From assembly GCF_021018895.1 (NCBI RefSeq), contig NC_079382.1, positions 19,305,501 through 19,369,500 of the forward strand: a stretch of DNA of 64,000 nt, written 5' to 3'. Below the pieces are notes generated by a model. That model searched no databases. It saw nothing but the letters and a program-made list of their open reading frames with translations, and had not been told where the DNA came from. The position numbers and the translations under genes are program-made. The first letter of the stretch is position 1. Each line of letters opens with the position of its first letter. The DNA is from Seriola aureovittata. Lineage: Eukaryota; Chordata; Actinopteri; Carangiformes; Carangidae. This document shows positions 45,102 through 58,078 of this stretch, piece by piece.

Positions 45102-48100
45102 TAGAAAAGAAATCCCCCTGCTCTGCATGCCTCACTGCCACTGGTAGCCGGCCACGTTTAAATGACCTATATAAGTCTCGTGATGATTCGGTGTGTCAGC
45201 CTGCAGATGTGTTTATATTTGCGAGGGTAGTAGCCGCGTAGAGTGTTTGTTTGCGTGTATTCACTCGTCCCTTGTAAGCGCTTAAAATGTCAAACAGCGA
45301 TAGTTTGAAATGTCAAACATCAGCTACTTGCTGTTAGTTGCTGGTATTAATAGAAAACTGACATATAGCACTGTCATAGGAACTATAACAGCCTGGGAGG
45401 GACAAACTAAGCCATCCTGAAGGTGTGTCACTAGAGGCGAGTGTCATTTCGGCATGTATTACAGCACATAATGAGTTTTTGTTGACATTTGTGGTTTTGG
45501 AAAATAACACTAAAGTGTCGCTTCTCATCTGAGACTCATTATGTGTTGAAAATGTCTCATCTTTTTTGGCAGTGCGGGTGATAATGACGTCTGTTGTGAC
45601 ACTAATTACTTTGTCTTTTCCATCAGCCCTGTGAAACGAGAGAGAGAGAGAGAGAGAGAGAGCTCCCGTGGGCTTCTCGTCTTAGCCACTCATGTTGCCA
45701 CTGATGCTCTGAGTGCTAAAGACTTTAATGAGCAACTTCTTCCTATTGAAAGCAACAATGTAAGAAATGATCTTAGTTATTCAGAACCTCAAATGTTTGT
45801 TGTTTGACATAATGAATTATAAATATCTGATATCGCGTATCACTTATTTATTTATTTTTTAACCAGAGTTGAGAATCTGAGTGTCGGGATGTGAAGTCAG
45901 TTACCCAGCAACAAGACTACAAGTCTACAACCATGCTAGAAGCTCAGCTAAGCTAACAATGCTAGGTGTATTAGTATTCCAATGTTAAGCAGGTGTTGTT
46001 ATGTTACGTTTACTGTAGTTGCCACCGCAGCTTAGCGTGTCACCATGCTAACATTCAGTTATCGGAACTAAACACAAAGCTGTTTAGCGTCGCAGATATT
46101 TGCAGGTCGGGGGAGGCGAAGTCGAGCCGTGGAATCAAACGGTATCAGATTGAATTTGAGTCTTTTTAGCCTTTTGAGGTGTTCGACACACTGGTGGAAG
46201 AGCAGGTTATCCACTGATCGCAGGGAGGGCGGTCCTCGGGACAAGAAACTGAACCTGAGTTGCCTCACTTGTAAGTCGCTTTGGATAAAAGCCTGTGTCG
46301 AACGAGTAAATGTAAGTGTCCAACTCATCAAAGAAATAGAAAAATGTGGTTATTCAGGAACAGAACTAATTAATGATGGCCTTTAGTATTTCCACACTCT
46401 TGATTCTACAGCAACAACAAGGTTCTGCTCTAATTAAACTCTGAAATGAGAAATGGTTAAGTGAAGAAGAAAAAAAGAAAAAAACCCCTCTGGATCCAAC
46501 AAGTGGTCTCACCTCTGCACCCAGTTATTGTGTGTAACATGATGTGAAGCAGGGTGCTGTGTGTGTCAGCATCTTTACAAAAAACCATTCTGTTAATCAC
46601 ATCACATAGTATTCTCTCAAGTTCAGTCCAATTTGGGAACACAATGTTAAATTGGTGAAATGTGTGCGGGAGCACAACAGGCGCTGTATACCTCCAACCA
46701 GGCAACAACGCCCCCCCCCCTCCACAACCTCTGCTCTTCACAATCAATCCCAGGCTGAAGTGAGAGCAGGCTACCCCGGCCCACCCTGGTACTGCACAGC
46801 GCAGTATATTCTAACACGTGGCTCCCTGCTGGGCTTGGATGTGGAGCCTGGCATTATTAACAGTGTGGATGTTTAACGAGAGATGATGGTGGGCAGGTAG
46901 AGTGTTGTTTTCCTTCATGTTTTCCTCTACAATCTGCATCCTACTTTGGAAATATATGTTGTAAATAATATGGCTGCGGCCACACGAAGCGCAGCCGAGC
47001 CTCTATGTGATGGTGATAGGTGTTTTTCCATGTTTATGACCATTAACTGTAAACAGCGTACTGAACAACAAGGTTCTGGAGTGATTTACGACCTTCGAGG
47101 CTGCCAGTGGTTTTTATTCATTTCACTGAAGTGTGAAAATCAACTTGGAGACATTTTAATACTTGCACTAAGAAAGTCCATCCTCATTCTGTTGCCCTAT
47201 TTTCTCCTACAGATACAGATTCCTGCTGACGCACATCATTACACACCTTTGGGCAAACACTGGCCACACAATACACCATGAACAAGTATAAGCTTGAACA
47301 TGCATGAATGATGGGAAATAGGACAGGGCTATATCATAATGCATCTGCAATAGGCTGGGTGTTATTTTTGCGTGCTGTACAACGTTGCCACGGTGCGTTG
47401 ACCTTTACGTGTGTGGTGTTTTGGAATCTGATAAGACTTTAAACCCGTGAATCTGTGATTTTAATGAACCGATTTGCTGTGAACTCGGTGGAGGGATGGA
47501 CCATGCACCAGTGACAAACCCATTACATTTTGGGGCAAGTCCAAATCACTTACTGTGAATTTGAATTTTTTTTCTCTGAGTCTGGTGTATGTCGTTTGAC
47601 ACTGAGCCTTAGCGCTGCCTCGGTGTCGTTACACGTCTAAAAAGGCAAATGTGGTAATATCTGTCCTGAAAGTGGCCGCACTCAAAACCGGCACAAAAAG
47701 CTTGCGGTCATTTACGCTCCTTTCAGGCTGCGTCCTCTTTAAACGCTCTTCAACAATTCTCTAGTTTTTTTCGGTGTCTTGATGAGACGAATAAATGGCT
47801 GTAAGAGCGCAGCCTTGAGGACAGTCTCTCCCTGAGGGCCTTTGTGGTGTCACACTTGGATATACCAATGCCACAGATGCTGTTGTTGTTTGTGCTGAGT
47901 GCAAAAAATGAGGCCAAAGGTGGTATAACAGTAAAGTCAGCTTATTGCATCCTCAAACTAACCTTTGTACAACATTTTTCTGATTCCCTTTTATTTAACT
48001 TGACTGCTGCATTCATGTGTTTTATATTGTTTTATTGCGCTTTTATTTATTAGCTTATATTGCCCCTTATGTCCTCTGCTGCTTTCTTTCTCTTCTGTAA

Positions 48101-49886
48101 ATCACTTTGAGCTGCAATTATGTATGAAAGGTGCTATACAAATAAAGTTCAGTATCATTATTATCATCATCATTATTATTATTATTATTATTTAAGATAA
48201 ACAAATGAATCTTCCAGATCATGTGCAATGAAACTCTGACCCTTGGCCCTGGAAAGCCCTATTTAGTCCTGCTGTGAAGAAGTAGCACTTTTCACTACTT
48301 CCTGACCGGCTCTGAGCAAATGCCAAGTACTGTATGTGTGTGATCTGTGCTTTGACATTTCCCTTTCTTTTCTCCTTTATTGCCCGAGTGTTTTAACTGC
48401 TCTAGTAAAGGGGCATTACAACCTTCAAGGGGAGCCAGACGTGCACCTTGGAAGGATTAAGAAGCTGTTTTGTTTTATGTTCCAGAGAGTAAATAGCAGT
48501 GTAAAATGCCTGTTCGGGTTGCATGTGCATACGTACAATCTCCACGTAAATACATACACATGGGCGCAGGATTACTCACCCAATCAGGAGAACACACACA
48601 CACACACACACACACACAACCACACATCTCTACACACATGTTTCCAAAAATATTTATCTGTAATGGCAGCAGTTATTCCCGAACAAATGATCTCTGACGC
48701 ATAAAGAAAAAAAAAAGTAATTTCATAAACACAAGCATCATTATAGAAGTTCTTTCATATAATGCACAGTTGTGGTTGTCAGGGGAAACACTGTGCGCTG
48801 AGGCACTCATGCTGTAAAAACTGTTACACACTGTTTACCCCAGTTGCTTATAACAAAAGCAGCAAATCATCAGCGCTGCAGCTTTAATCCTTCGTTCAGT
48901 GATAGTGGTCTAATGTAAATACCATCTGTGAACTTAAACAAGACTTAAATAAACCTGAAACCTCGTTAGTGCAGAGAGAGACAGTTAGCATTAGCACAAC
49001 CACTAACACTGTGTCAGCCATGCCAGTTACAAGCTAACAAACAACATAAACAAATGAAAGATGCTAACTACGCTAACCGTTCTGATCCGTCTCTCTGATG
49101 TTTGATCCGTCTTGACACTCTCTGCTCTCTCTCACCTGTCGACCTGCAGCAAGCAGCAGTCGTGGGCGGGGCAGTCCTGATCCAGATTTCTCAGTGAGGA
49201 AGTAAGAGTAGATTTGCTTAGAACCCAGAAAATCCAGGTGTTCGCTGAAATCTAATCTGCAGGGCACAGGCTGCTAGATGCCGCCAAGTTTCCCACTTCA
49301 TGGTTTGATTAGTTTGGTTATTTGCATTGCTTTAAGTTAAAGCCATTTTTTGGGGGGGAAATCAAAGATGACTGGAGAACCCATTTTAATTACACCAAAA
49401 ATTACATGAAAGCGCCGTTTGTTTCATTTTTCTTTTTCCTGTTTTTCCTTTGGCCACTTGAGGGCAGCAGAACAGGCAGAAAGCACAACACTGACATGCT
49501 ATCACCTTATAAAGTTGTTACGACAAACTTTCAACAATCAGTTGCTTATTTACACCCGGCAGACACAGATCACTATTAGCATTCGACTGAAGTTTGTCCT
49601 TTCAGCTCTGCTTTGGTCTCCACCAGTGCCTTTGCTTTGCTTCTTCTAAATGAGCCATTTATTCACCAGCCAGTTGCTTCTGCACCTTCTCACTCTCTCT
49701 CTCTTTTCATTTCCTTCCCTCTGTATATCTTTCTGTCGCCCTGCAAGACACCCGATTGACCCACTAATGTGCCTTGCCAACCAAACAACAACCCTGATGC
49801 AGCTAAAACCAGATTATTCCAGTTCTCTGTGGTCAGTCACTGAGGGAGCAGAGAGAGAGGGTGGCGGGTGGCTCAGCTTCATCATG

Positions 49887-49918
<32 letters not shown>

Positions 49919-52900
49919 ACAAAGTGGAGACTCAGGCAGGAGGTGTCCCCTGAGTTTGGGTCTCTCTCTCTTTCACTGTGAAATGGAGAGCTCAGCTGTG
50001 GGGGCAAAATGTTCTCTACTTGTTGATAGCTGAAGTGTCAAGAGACAGGAGCAGAGAGAAGTTGCAGGGGGCAACAGTGGTAATGGAGAGCGAGAGAGAG
50101 AGAGAGAGGTGAGTGTGAGATAAAAGACAAAAAGCACAAAGAGGAGAAAAAGTTAAGAATGGAAATGAAGAAAGAGGACAGATAAAACAAAGTTGAAACA
50201 TCAGAGAAAAAGAAAACAGACGGAGGGTATAAAGAGGTAGAGATACAACGAACTCAAAGATATTCAAAGCGAACAAATGGGACAAGGGACAAAAAGCAAG
50301 AGTGAAGAACAAAGGAGGAAGAGGAAATGAGTAAAAATAAAAAGGTAGGAGGAAGTGACAAAGGAGGCAAACAAAGGAGAAGAGGAAAGGAAGGAGACAC
50401 CAAGATGAAATTGGAGAACAGAGAGCTGTGAGGCAACGTGAGTGTGTGTTGGGGGAGGACAGTGACAGCAGGGTGGTACTACAACAGGGTCATGTCCTTG
50501 CCCTCCGCACCATGTGCTGTGGAGGCAGGATTGATTGGATCAGATTCCCTCAGTGGTGCGATCACATCAACAGATGGTTCTGCTACTGCTCAGGAGCTGA
50601 ACTAACGCATGTCATTACACCAGAATGGGACATCCGGTGCGTCACAAAGAGTCCATGACCCCTCCCCCACCCCCCATGTTGCAGAAGCATACAGAGTGAC
50701 CAGTCCATCCCGAGATTCAAAAAACACAGTGGCAAAGCTGTGATAAGACGCCTCCCCTGAGGGCGAATCACAGGGTTGCATATTGCTGAGGATGTAACAA
50801 TGCAACTGACATTGTCGTAAACATTATGTCATATACCGGATGCAATCTTCAGTGGAGCATTGTAGGGGTTTGGTAATGGATATTTCACTCATTCAAAACC
50901 TCACATTGAGTCTTTAGCAGTATTTAAAGGTAAAGATCAAGTCAGTCATAAGGATGTGGTTTTGTTGTTTAATTTCCAAAGTCCCCAAATCAAATGGATT
51001 TTTTTTAAATGTTATTTCTGCATCTGAAATTATTGTGAAGGTTCAAGTATTTGTTTGTACATAAATGAGACAATCCTTGAAAATCCTTGTTATTGTTGCT
51101 TTTAGCCCATTCATCTCATTGTCCCGGGGTTAGGTCCACTGCTGCCTGCTATCTTTAAAAAAAGCAAGTTTTCATGGAAAAAGAGCATCAACAAATGAAA
51201 TGTGTATAAATAGCTGAAATGTTATTCTGGTTCCAGATGTTTATATTGCTGACTACATCTTGTTTTGTTCCATTATCAGCCGCTGAGAGCTGAGTAGGCG
51301 GGATGAAGAATGTCAATGTCATTTTCCTGCATAGTTTGCTAGTGAGCTGCCTTCATGAAAAATAGTGGAGATAAGATGGACACAGCTGCACCAGCTGTAA
51401 GCCGACTTGCAGATTTAACTGTTTGACTGTTAAAGGTCCCATATTGAATAAAGGTAGATGTCCATGTCTGTTTTTATTATAAAGTATCAAAGCCTCAGTC
51501 CACAGTGTACACACAGCCTGTATTCAGAAAGTGAGCCGTCAGTACTTCTGTAACTTTGTGATGTCACAACAAAGCGAACTCTCTCACTACAACGTTTCAT
51601 TGTGAAATCAAAGAGGAAGAAGACTCACCCTGTCCGTTGGAGTAGTAGATCCACTTCTCCTTGACCTGCGTTGGAGGCGCTGACGGTTTCTTCTGGATGG
51701 CCTTCTCCATGATGCTGCTGGGATCCTGCATCGGGCCCTTCTTCAGCACCCGGGAGCTCCGCTTCACGCTGCACACCACGATCACCACCAGAACCAGCAG
51801 CAGCAGCAGCACGATCATCCAGGGCAGGTGCTCGTTGATGTCAAAGTGATTATGGGTGCTCGGCCTCGGGGACCCCCTGCGAGTGGGCCTGTAGAAACTG
51901 GAAACCCCACCTCTGCCAACTTCGCTCCCTTGCTCAGCTACCTTGCTGATACCCGTCCCACCTCTGACTCCCTCTGCACCCTCCAGACCCTCAGTTGCCC
52001 GCCTGTTGGGCACAAGCACAGGGTCCGAATTGGGTTGCCCCCGCTGTTGCTCGCGATCCATCGGTTGCTTGCGAGCCGGGGGCGGTGGAGTCCTTGGAGG
52101 ATCACGTTTGGGCGGGGTGGGAGTGTCAGGTTGGCTGAAGAGCGGCCCCTCTGCACGGTGGTCCTCCCCACCCCGGCTTCCCTTCAGTTGGATGGCTGCC
52201 GACTGGCTGTAGGCGCCTGCGACGAGAGAGCCAGAGTGATCGATGGGGACAAAGATAGAAGGGAGATTAGAGAGAACAAAGGGATGTCACAGTGCAGAAG
52301 TAAGAGATGAGAGACAACAGAGAGACAGAGAGAGAGAAGGAATTAAATTCACTCACTCGAGAGATTTGCTTAACCCAGACAATGAAAACAGAAGGCATCA
52401 AGGGAGGGAATTCTAACACTTTAATCCATGTGAGCAATCTGGCACACAAACAGAAGAAGGAACAACCTCCCCTTCTGCTCTCACTCATCTGCTTCCCCTG
52501 CTGACGTCCTCCGTCCTCGGGTGACGGTCAAATATTGGATTTTTGAGTCCTTCGATATTGTTAGTCGTCGTTAGACAACAATCTAACGGGCGATTTTCTA
52601 TCAGAAATGTTTTTATTGCGAGAAAAATATGTAGTGAGCAGGAAGGTTTACGCTCACGTTAAATTTACCATCAGTCTGTTTGTTGTGGCCAGTGAGCGGG
52701 ACGAGGTCGATCATATCGATTGGCTACTTGAAGGCTGCAGAGATCAGCTTCACAAACATTAAGAGCCGTGATGTTCAAGTCCAACTCAGAGTAGATCGAG
52801 AAGAGACCACTGAGAATAAGGGCATCAACACTCAGTCTCAGATTCCACCTGACACAAGTGCCGTCAAGGTGTTATCACTAAGTTAGATAAGAGAAGATAG

Positions 52901-55499
52901 AGATAAGATAGGTAGATAAGATGTGAGGTGATCTTGGAAGACGTGGGTCTTCAAGCAGCTTTTGTAAGACAGAAAGTGATTCTGCTGACCCATTAAGTTC
53001 GGCAGCTGGTTCTACAACCGGAGCACCGTAAAATGGTAGAAGGCTTTTACTGACGCTAGTGAATGAGAAAGTTCACGAACCCCGAACGAGGAGTTCAGGT
53101 GAGCGCCACTCTGCAGATGAGCATTAGTGACGAACAGCAGCGGGGAGCACGGTGGCGTCACTGACTCGTTTCGGATCATTCGCTCAGGTTTTACTGTGCA
53201 AGCCGTGCAACCCTGCAGAGGAAGCAACTTGCTCAGTGAAAGTAAGTTGAGATATTAAGTTTATATTTCACATCTTTCTAAATATAAACTTTATAAAAAA
53301 AACTAAAGTAGTATTGATTTCCATATCAGCCAACACACATGTAGATATTTGAGATAAACTAAAATCAGCTGATGTGTTGCAGAACTGCTGCCAAATACAT
53401 TGACGTCCACGCCACACATGCAGATTCTCAAAGTAAAAAGAGTTGCATGACCACACGTAATGAACATCAGTCGATACGGTGTCAAATTGTGGTAAAAAGA
53501 AAGTGACAAATTGATCTGGGTGACTACAGTACGTTCACATCCCTCTGTGAAAACTTGGTGTTTATTCCCTGAACTGCCCCATCTGCCTCTCCTCCTCCTC
53601 CTGCCACGCTCTGCCCCAGCTGTGCTCCTCCTCGTAATCTCACAGCAAATCAGCTCTGAACTGCTCACCCCACAGTCGCAGCCTCTGTTCAGCTTAAGCA
53701 AAGGGCCAATCTAAACAGACTCTGGCTTCAACTGAAGGAATATTAAAGGAAAGAAAAACTTAAACGAGGGGGAGAAGATTGGTCAAATCGGCTAACAAAT
53801 TACCACCAAATAAATCTGTTGTAATCTCTGACATTAACACCAGCGGATAGAATTTTTCCAGATGGAAATAACCTGTAATGGCCTGTAATGGTCGATATTA
53901 GTACGTCATTAACCTCTATTGATTACTGTTGTGGCTGCGCGCCTGTGTCCTGCTGCTAATGGCTGTTGTATAATGACATTAGATCATAAATGGTCGGCTG
54001 AATGTTTTTTAGGATTGTCACCTGGATGTGTGTTAATCCCTCTCATCCTCTTATCAACAGACAAGTACACAGGTGCGGGTCTAATCCCCAAATTAAGGCT
54101 CGTGTTTCGTCTGGCAGCAACGCGGCTGTGAATGAGTGTGAAGTCAAAATGACAGCGAGCAGAAGCTGGAGAACATGAATTTCAGTTTCCCAATTTGTCG
54201 GGACATGGACAGGCACATGGCCAGCGCTGGTAATGTGATTACTTTTTTCAGTAACAAGGAGTGTAAGGGATTATAATCTGAAATTCAGTGATTACAGTTA
54301 CTAATTCTAGCAACACTCCATTTACTTTGACATTTTATCATCGTATTTGCTTACTAGGAGTTAATGCTAGATGTTGGGGCTGATATCATTTCTCTTTAAC
54401 CTCGTGTGGTTTCTCTCCATCCAGATAGTTTTTGTTTTTGTTTTGTTTTTTTTGTCCAGGTTATGCAGGTTTGTAGATGAATGAATCTCTTTTAAGACTC
54501 AGTGAATTTTCATGGGAATATTTTCAACTCAATATGAAATCTGCATTTCTCTTCCTCCATTGTGAATGTAGCTGCTTCAAGACTCCACGTATCAACCTGT
54601 ATCAACATACATTGATTGGGAAAATAGGACAATGGTGTGACCCGTGTTGGGGGAGTTACGCAGAATTGATGTAGGTGTTTTAATGCACATCGTCTTCCAA
54701 CTTTGCGTTTTGCCCTCGATCAATAAGCCCCAAAGTATCATTCATTAAACATAATCGAGGTAAAAGTTTGAAACAATCCTGATTTCAAGTCGTACCTCTC
54801 AGCTCTAACATTTACATTTTGAGTTTTAAACCATCAGTGCGGTTTAGAGTAAATCACCGTCGATGGAGGATGAAGTTCGTCGTTGCGTTTACAAGACGAG
54901 ACGTTATAATACAGCGCTACGTCTTCAGGGCGGACTGGAGTACTACAGTGACTCGCTATCAGAAAGTGTCGAGACAAGGCCAAGGCTAGCTGGTTAGCAT
55001 GCTAACTTCTTGTTTTCTGTTTCTGCCGGGAAAAAAACTCACAACACCTAGACACATTACTTTCTCCTTCACCTTCTACCATGATGAATGTGTTTTTACT
55101 GACACGCCGCTGTAGTTCCAGGTACCGGTATCTCTCTTTCCTGTAACCCATCAAAGCAAATTCTCTGCTGGACGTCTGTGGTTGCCGGGAGATCGCTGTT
55201 GTAATTTCAAAGGGCCTTTATATGTAGTGAATTACATAAGGTGAAATATGGCGAATACAGTTTGGTTTTTATCACGGCTGTAACTGTTGTGTGAAGACAC
55301 TTTTGTACCCACACATGGTGGTCCGCCCCCCCCCCCCCCCCCCCCTTCCACTAATAAATGACAGATAAAAAAAAAAATAACAGCCATGAGTATGTAACAC
55401 CCCCATTCGAGACCCCACAGACGGGGTCAAACTCACTGGCTGAGAAGCCATCGATCCCGCGCCAGCACAAACAGCAGTGACAGTATTATAGGCGTCTGT

Positions 55500-55532
<33 letters not shown>

Positions 55533-58041
55533 CTGGCTCTGGGTGGTTGATTCTGAGAAATGGCCGTCAGACTGACTGAGACGTGACTGACGTAAAAACG
55601 GTACGAGAGCTGACGAGGACGGGAGGAGGAGGACGGCGGACAGGAAGACAAAAGCGACAGCAGATGAGTCAAAGAGCAAGACAGAAAAAACCCGTAACTC
55701 CCCCTGACCACAAATAGTAGCATTCCTGAGACAGGGAGCTGCCACCACTTTGTTTCCATGCCTACGGATGTCCTTCACTTTGGGAATTCCCACAAGAAAA
55801 CTGTGTGAGTAATTGATGTAATGATGCTGAACAACTTGAACAATAATATGCCATGAGATGTGAAGACATCCACTCCACCTGAGCGTGGTATAAATAAAGT
55901 AGCTTCAGAAAGTATTCAGACTAATTCACTTTTTGCACACAAATAGCCATTTATATAATAGCCCACCAATCTACACTCAATAACCCATAATGTAATGTAC
56001 GCATAAGTATTCGGACCCTTAATAAAGTAATTTGTAGAAGCTCCTTTGGCAGCGATGCTTTTGTGAATACGGGATTTCAGCTTTTTATGTGTTAAGTTTG
56101 TTATGCATCGGTATAAATCAAACATGGAGCTGGAGCGCAGAGACGGGGCTAGTCCATTTCAACACGGCATCAGGAGTAGCAGCGCCACTATCTGAAAATC
56201 CATATGAAACACATATTCACAGTAGTTAATGTAAATGCAAATTATTTTAACAGGTCCCTGCTCTCACCTTTCTGTGCAGGTCCGGTCAGTGAGGATAATA
56301 GAGAAGATGAAGAGGTCAGGGCTTTGTGTGCAAGCAAAACCTGTGCAGGTACCAGCGTGGTGGTTGTGGAGGCAGATGAAGATGAAGACAGAGTTGCAGG
56401 AGGCGGTCCACAGACATTATCTGTCTCTTTAGTCCCTGATGTGAGCAGCACCAGCCCCTGGCTCTGGCAGGCCGTGTGGGTTCGGCACTTCAGCGCGCTC
56501 GACTCCACGTCTGAAAAAGTCCCCTTGTTGCACGGCTTACAGAGCACATCCTCTGTCTCACTGCCCCGCTTCTTCACCCTGGTCCCCGGAGGGCACAGCG
56601 AGTGGGGCTTGCACTCTGTGCCGCCATCCACCGACAGGAAGCTGTTGGGTGGACAAGTGCAGATGCGGTCCTGGGTGGCCGTGCAGGGCGCTTTCTCAAT
56701 AAGCCCTGCAGTACACGGAGCCCGGCAGCGATGGCATTGCTGGACCCCGTTCTCTCCCCGTGTGAAGGTGCCTTCAGGACAAGGGCTGCACTCCCTCACA
56801 GTATCGCTGGAGCAGTGGACGGACACGTAGGTGCCTGCCGGGCACTTGTCGCAGGCCAGCTGGGTGCCCGAGTCGGGGTCGGTGTGTTGATATTGGCGGG
56901 GAGACAGCACGAGCTGGTCAGCTGGGCCGATAGTGGTCAAAACCCGGGCTGAGATGTCGACCACCACTGTATATAAGAGCTGAGTGGAGAGGAGAATGTA
57001 ACAGTCAGGAGACACACCAAACATTTCAAATGCTTTTTAAAGATATACAAGGCAAGATTTTTATCCAACAAGACTGAAGCCTGACCAGCAGCTGGCTGAT
57101 GTGATGGATGAAGTGATGGATGAATGCTTAATGCATGTGTTCATATGCCTAAAGGCCACAATACGACCAAAGTCACGAAGGTTCATCCTCTGAGGAACAT
57201 GAGTATCCGGAGTAAACTGGCTGTCGGTATCTTGTATAAGACGTTAAGCAAACAAAAAAAGAAAAGGGAATTTTAGTGGGGTAGGGTATTTCCAGAGAAA
57301 GAGTCAGGAGACCAAAGTCAGTAGATATCCTAGGAGAGGATAATAGCAGATGATTGCAGTAGTTTTAAAGATACTGTATCTGATTCTTAATCAAAGGTGC
57401 TGGACAGATTAATGGATGAATGGATGAATGGAGAGACAGACAGATGGAGAGCTGGCTGACAGAGCAACAGACAGAAGGACCAAGAACACAAGCTAACTTG
57501 GACTCCTGTTCACTCTTCACTCTGTTTGCTCAAATTAAATTTTAATGTTGGGTTTATTAACTCATCAGCTCACAAACTGAGACTCACAAAACGTAAGCGT
57601 GAAATCATCAAATCTCAAACGGCTTCCTGCCCAGCAGTGAGCAAGCCTCACAACACGCAGGCAAACGTAGAGTCACCACCGTCACAGCCGGGCCGGCAGA
57701 CATGAGTGTGCCGTGTGTCAGGTTACGCAGATTCCGGAAAGTCTGAATCTTAAACGCACCTCACGCTGCCATTTAAACTCCCAATGCGTGAAGCTGCTCT
57801 CATGAGATTTGTGTTAAAATTCCTCATTCAAAAACCCATTAAACCCAACATCATTTTATTTACTCACCCCCCCCCCGACTCACCCTGACCCGCTTAAGTT
57901 AAGTGCCCCCACGGTGCGCAACTAAGAACTTAACACAGACACATAACATCACAACATCATAACCCCTCTCACCTCTGCTGGGAAGCCACAGCTCACTGGA
58001 TTTAGGGGAATAAGGCCCACATGTCTAAACACACACAGACA

Positions 58042-58078
<37 letters not shown>

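Larger units (their letters stand above)
40430..51628 (-). other. tnfrsf21: tnfrsf21 intron 3 (11.2 kb)
   Basis: No additional exon supported. Contains SINE- and LINE-like pieces, a palindromic MITE and (CA)n tracts listed separately; elsewhere anonymous. Confidence 0.7.
52217..56267 (-). other. tnfrsf21: tnfrsf21 intron 2 (4.1 kb)
   Basis: No exon supported. Includes a possible repeat around 52900-53110, poly-C and poly-G tracts, and a Tc1 fragment at its upstream end. Confidence 0.65.

Noticed and set aside
47844..48053. Plus-strand hydrophobic frame
   Set aside because: Overlaps a LINE-type 3' tail; T-rich sequence explains the hydrophobic residues.
51828..52310. Plus-strand frame of about 160 codons
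   Set aside because: Antisense of tnfrsf21 exon 3; the minus-strand reading has the DR6 transmembrane region.
55272..55793. Minus-strand frame of 173 codons with Pro-rich run
   Set aside because: Runs through the G33 and C20 homopolymers; no splice or similarity support.
56204..56952. Plus-strand frames of 208 and 116 codons
   Set aside because: Antisense shadows of the TNFR cysteine-rich exon, kept open by high GC.
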